Below are positions 5,344 to 7,559 of a DNA stretch of 7,559 bases, piece after piece. The stretch is from Nanobdellota archaeon (GTDB taxonomy: Archaea; Nanobdellota; Nanobdellia; Woesearchaeales; GW2011-AR9): contig JAUYPT010000039.1 in NCBI GenBank assembly GCA_030695685.1, positions 1-7,559 of the forward strand, given 5' to 3'. Each line of letters opens with the position of its first letter. The first letter of the stretch is position 1. A program made the translations under genes and the position numbers. Below the pieces are notes generated by a model. That model was not told the origin of the DNA. It made no database searches and saw nothing but the letters and a program-made list of their open reading frames with translations.

Positions 5344-6262
5344 CGTAACTTCTAATTTGGTCAATAATTAAGTCCAGCATTTCAGCGATATAACTTTTAT
5401 TATCGTTCTTATCAGCTTTCTCTATAGCTTGATAGTATTGTTCTCTCTTTTCAAAGGGGATAAAAAACATGGGATATCCTTTCTTCATTAAGACAAAATT
5501 CATTACAGCTCTGGAAGTTCGACCGTTTCCATCTTCAAAAGGATGAATCCAAGCAATACGGGCGTGGATTATAGCGGCTAACTCAAACGGATGAAGCTTA
5601 TTTTTATTAGTATTGTACCATTTAAACAGGTTGAGTAAGTGTCTTTTAATTTCCTCATGTTTCGGTGGAATATGATTAGAACCCTGAATTTGCACATCAA
5701 AGAACCTAACTCGTCCCCCATATACTACTCCTGTGTTTTTGGTTAAAATTCCATTTACTTTTTCTAAGAGATGTTTGTTTAAATCTCCATTATAAGATTT
5801 TAGGTGTTCTAAGCATTCTCTTCCATTAATAGCTTCATTGTAATCTTCTGCTCTTACGCCAGAAGGAATAACTTTATCTTTGAGAATTAAAGCAGTTTGA
5901 CGTAAGGTAAGCCTGTTACCTTCAATAGCGTTGGTATGGTAGGTAAAGCGGATAACAAAATCTTCATTAAGTTTTTCTTTAAGACTTTTTGGGATTTTTT
6001 TAAGCCATTCTTTATAGCTTTCTTTCAAATCCTGCAACGTTTCGGCATCGTGCTCGGAAAGGTAAGCGTATTCTGATTTTTTAATGAATTGCCGTGATTC
6101 TAATTCTATTTTCTTGGTAGATTGGGCTAATTCTTCTTTTGTAGGTTGTTGATCTCCTAAATAAATACGTACTTTTTTCCATTTATTTAAGCCTAAACGG
6201 ATGTTTTTAGTGAGGTAGAAGTATTCTTTCTTATTGCGTTTAATAATCTCTATGTAGGCCAA
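5330..6262 (-). CDS. Fic-domain protein (probable AMP-transferase, N-terminally self-inhibited)
   Basis: This is a 310-residue protein. The Fic catalytic loop reads HPFEDGNGRTSR (240-251): H240 is the catalytic base, E243 sits at the usual metal-binding Asp/Glu position, and GNGR binds nucleotide phosphates. Fic enzymes usually transfer AMP to Ser, Thr or Tyr of target proteins. TNAIEGN at 110-116 matches the inhibitory (S/T)xxxE(G/N) helix and lies N-terminal to the core, as in class II Fic proteins. The N-terminal 40 residues (IKRN...KVRIYLGD) look like a small beta-rich domain of unknown role. The start is TTG at 6262: no in-frame ATG or GTG lies between it and box A, which is centred about 27 bp upstream. 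Codon choice looks more AT-rich than in genes to the left. No antitoxin gene is adjacent, as expected for a self-inhibited Fic. The target is unknown. Confidence 0.93.
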   Translation of the reverse strand: MAYIEIIKRNKKEYFYLTKNIRLGLNKWKKVRIYLGDQQPTKEELAQSTKKIELESRQFIKKSEYAYLSEHDAETLQDLKESYKEWLKKIPKSLKEKLNEDFVIRFTYHTNAIEGNRLTLRQTALILKDKVIPSGVRAEDYNEAINGRECLEHLKSYNGDLNKHLLEKVNGILTKNTGVVYGGRVRFFDVQIQGSNHIPPKHEEIKRHLLNLFKWYNTNKNKLHPFELAAIIHARIAWIHPFEDGNGRTSRAVMNFVLMKKGYPMFFIPFEKREQYYQAIEKADKNDNKSYIAEMLDLIIDQIRSYGHKK

Positions 6263-6270
6263 TATACTAA

Positions 6271-6318
6271 TGTATGGGCACAGAATATTTAAATGTTTCT
6301 GTTAAATGTGGACATACA
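6271..6318. promoter_or_regulatory. Fic promoter: box A within a 12-bp inverted repeat (operator-like)
   Basis: Box A TTTAAATA (minus strand, 6286-6293) is flanked by TGTATGGGCACA (6271-6282) and TGTGGACATACA (6307-6318). These are inverted repeats matching at 10 of 12 positions. An inner CAGAA/TTCTG pair lies at 6281-6285 and 6297-6301. A dimeric regulator bound here would cover the TATA site. A third copy of the motif lies at 5240-5251, beyond the 3' end of the Fic gene. Confidence 0.5.
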
Positions 6319-6331
6319 CTTATTTGTTAGT

Positions 6332-6556
6332 CTAACCTAACGCCCATATGTTTAAAGTATTTTTGAATTGATCAGCTCGATGGCTCAACAAATTCAACTG
6401 AGCTTCCGCTCCTGCTCTAGCAGAACGAAACTTACTAGTTAAGCCCTTGTTATACCAACATTCAGCTAATTTCTTTTCGCCATCTGTTTTGATTGTTTCA
6501 TAAGCGGCGAACTTGTCTTCTGCTTTTTTAATATCATAAAAATGCGTGAAACCGTC
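6332..6556 (-). pseudogene. C-terminal fragment of a broken gene
   Basis: A 74-codon open frame reads like real protein (AEDKFAAYETIKTDGEKK, then LAECWYNKGLTSKFRSARAG) and ends at a TAG at 6332-6334. It has no ATG or GTG. On its 5' side it runs into a TAA inside the hairpin array. An ATG at 6537 sits one frame off; a single extra A in the A6 tract (6524-6529) would join it to this frame and give a 68-residue protein starting MILKKAEDK. So it is either a gene truncated by the hairpin element or a small gene with a homopolymer frameshift (mutation or sequencing error). No box A lies at the expected distance from 6537. The family is not recognised. It ends about 70 nt upstream of the Fic start, on the same strand. 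Confidence 0.5.
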
Positions 6557-6615
6557 TTACCCCGCCCTAAAGGGACGGGGTTTGAAAAAAGACGGTTTCT
6601 AAACTACGCATTTTT
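6538..6615. repeat. Long bulged hairpin with GC-rich head (first unit of hairpin array)
   Basis: AAAAATGCGT plus GAAACCGTCTT (6538-6558) pairs with AAGACGGTTTC (6589-6599), a six-base bulge, then ACGCATTTTT (6606-6615): 21 perfect base pairs. The head is CCCCGCCC, TAAA loop, then GGG-A-CGGGG (6560-6580). The GC-rich head recalls the terminal hairpins of IS200/IS605-type elements. The left arm overlaps the broken gene fragment. Confidence 0.75.
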
Positions 6616-6616
6616 A

Positions 6617-6650
6617 GGAGCGGAAAAATGATAATATCATTTTTTGCTCC
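6617..6650. repeat. Hairpin 2 of array
   Basis: GGAGC (6617-6621) pairs with GCTCC (6646-6650). Inside, AAAAATGAT (6624-6632) pairs with ATCATTTTT (6636-6644) around a three-base loop. One base separates it from hairpin 1 and none from hairpin 3. Confidence 0.75.
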
Positions 6651-6674
6651 CAAAAACGATCTTTGTCGTTTTTG
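6651..6674. repeat. Hairpin 3 of array
   Basis: CAAAAACGA (6651-6659) pairs perfectly with TCGTTTTTG (6666-6674) around a six-base TCTTTG loop. Confidence 0.7.
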
Positions 6675-6678
6675 CGGA

Positions 6679-6807
6679 TGCAAAATAGCCAGAAACACTA
6701 CTCCATTCATCCGCACGAAAAAGCAACGACTTTTTCGGCGTCCCAGAAAAACTATTATTTTTCTGTGGACATTGGCTAAAGCCAATGGTTTTCTGGCTAT
6801 TTTTGCA
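6679..6807. repeat. Branched hairpin: outer stem enclosing three end-to-end hairpins
   Basis: The outer stem is TGCAAAATAGCCAGAAA (6679-6695) with its complement at 6790-6807 (one extra T). Inside are three hairpins. In 6712-6740, CGC, bulged A and CGAAAAAG pair with CTTTTTCG and GCG. In 6740-6770, GTCC and CAGAAAAA pair with TTTTTCTG, bulged T and GGAC. In 6770-6787, CATTGGC and GCCAATG enclose a TAAA loop. The first two have six-base loops. The unit ends 10 nt before the stop codon of the IDGLHRS gene (its 3' side on the minus strand). Confidence 0.75.
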
Positions 6808-6816
6808 TAACCAAAA

Positions 6817-7515
6817 CTAGCCATCAATTCCGACATACGAAAAATCACGGAAATATTCCATCTTCAAGCCTTGAAAACGCTCTTCTAACGGCGGCTTTAC
6901 ATCGACGTACTGCAGTGAATCCCAGGCTACGGAAGGAATAAAGTGAAGCGGCGCTTCAATTCGATCAAGATGAAGCGAAGAAATAGTTGTGCCTGCAGCA
7001 TGTGCGACAACGCTGCGATGAAGCCCGTCGATTAAAACAGGGAGGCCATCATGTTTCTCTACCAGCGGCGGCAGATAAAATGCAAGAACATTTTTGGCAT
7101 CGTATGATTCTCCATAAATCATCATTGGAGGCAGCGAGGAAATTCCTGGTGTTACATACTTTCCAAAAAGTGTCGATGTTTTGGAAATGAAATGTAAGAG
7201 TTTATCTTTCTGGACATATGTCTGTCCTAAGGCGAGAAAATGAGGAGAAACGCTCGGAAATGAAATATTCGCCGCATGATACGGGAAAATAGAATGGTCT
7301 GACTGCAGTGGAATACTACGAAGAAGTGCCTGCAATTCACTTTCCTGCATCAGAGAGATATCATGAATAAAAGCAATATCCTTTACTGAACGCACTGTTT
7401 TGTATTCCTCAAATTGACGAGGAAAAATATGAAGAATTCTTTCTTCTAATTCTTTCAGTGGAATACTAAATTTAGGGTTAAGCTGATGGTAATCACTGTT
7501 CTTAACACGACTCAT
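6817..7515 (-). CDS. Protein with IDGLHRS motif (possible ParB/sulfiredoxin-like fold)
   Basis: From the ATG at 7515 this is 232 residues. A TTG at 7525-7527 would add four, but box A is centred about 26 bp upstream of 7515, so a leaderless start there fits best. The visible motif is LPVLIDGLHRSVVAHAAG around residues 158-175. A hydrophobic strand, then D/N-G-x-H-R and a helix ending in Gly, is the pattern of the ParB-N/sulfiredoxin-like phosphate-binding site. The rest is not recognisable: a charged N-terminal helical part (about 15-70), and a C-terminal stretch with PLEERFQGLKMEYFRDFSY. There is no signal peptide or membrane segment. The hairpin array begins 10 nt after its stop codon, so its mRNA probably carries the array as 3' sequence. 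The function is unknown and the ParB-like idea is tentative. Confidence 0.75.
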   Translation of the reverse strand: MSRVKNSDYHQLNPKFSIPLKELEERILHIFPRQFEEYKTVRSVKDIAFIHDISLMQESELQALLRSIPLQSDHSIFPYHAANISFPSVSPHFLALGQTYVQKDKLLHFISKTSTLFGKYVTPGISSLPPMMIYGESYDAKNVLAFYLPPLVEKHDGLPVLIDGLHRSVVAHAAGTTISSLHLDRIEAPLHFIPSVAWDSLQYVDVKPPLEERFQGLKMEYFRDFSYVGIDG

Positions 7516-7535
7516 GGTTGTACGCAACGTTGTAA

Positions 7536-7546
7536 AATTTATATAG
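7536..7546 (-). promoter_or_regulatory. Box A (TATA) of the IDGLHRS gene
   Basis: CTATATAAATT on the minus strand is centred about 26 bp upstream of the ATG at 7515. It supports that start over the upstream TTG and implies a leaderless mRNA. Confidence 0.65.
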
Positions 7547-7559
7547 TTTTAGGTTGGGG

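Noticed and set aside
6538..6807. CRISPR array or integron attC array.
   Set aside because: No direct repeat with regular spacing exists; the units are inverted repeats of different sequence. No cas or integrase gene is present.
6628..6810. 60-codon plus-strand ORF with a CxxC (CRFCGC) inside the hairpin array, and a 93-codon minus-strand ORF over the same bases (6567-6848).
   Set aside because: Both frames lie across overlapping hairpins, and open frames on both strands are a by-product of complementary arms. Neither has a box A or SD at the right distance, and the minus frame overlaps the IDGLHRS gene end.
7515..7527. TTG start at 7527 for the IDGLHRS gene.
   Set aside because: Box A spacing predicts transcription starting at about 7515, downstream of this codon, so the ATG at 7515 is preferred.

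Overview
The window looks archaeal. It carries a plus-strand SRP (7S) RNA with the conserved helix-8 motif. Almost every cytosolic-type gene has a TTTAWATA-like box A centred about 24-28 bp upstream of its start codon, the layout of leaderless archaeal transcripts. There are no -35/-10 style promoters, and the visible terminators are short poly-T runs. A DPANN-type lineage (for example Woesearchaeota) is my guess from gene style only. No sequence here fixes the lineage.

Layout from left to right; every protein gene is on the minus strand. (1) 1-1323: two overlapping paralogous genes for small HEFGH zinc-metallopeptidase-like proteins. The downstream copy runs off the left edge. (2) 1324-1706: a divergent promoter region and the SRP RNA, which converges on the next gene. 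(3) 1701-4030: a 123-residue protein with an H-x3-C-x2-C motif, a small acidic lipoprotein, and a 539-residue exported coiled-coil protein with an acidic tail. (4) 4124-5074: a calcineurin-like metallophosphoesterase. (5) 5075-5343: a hairpin-rich intergenic stretch. (6) 5330-6262: a Fic-domain protein of the self-inhibited type with an operator-like inverted repeat over its promoter. (7) 6332-6556: a broken gene tail. (8) 6538-6807: about 270 bp made almost wholly of end-to-end hairpins. (9) 6817-7515: a 232-residue protein with an IDGLHRS motif that faintly recalls ParB/sulfiredoxin-type folds.

The left part (1-5074) reads as ordinary archaeal chromosome with individually promoted genes. 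The right part (about 5150-6810) has accessory character: a Fic gene, a gene remnant, a 12-bp motif in three copies, and two hairpin arrays of the same design. Each array begins at or just after the stop codon of a minus-strand gene (Fic and the IDGLHRS protein). This hairpin system is the most unusual thing in the window. No transposase, integrase, reverse transcriptase or CRISPR array is present to explain it. All family calls rest on motifs read by eye; no database search was possible.
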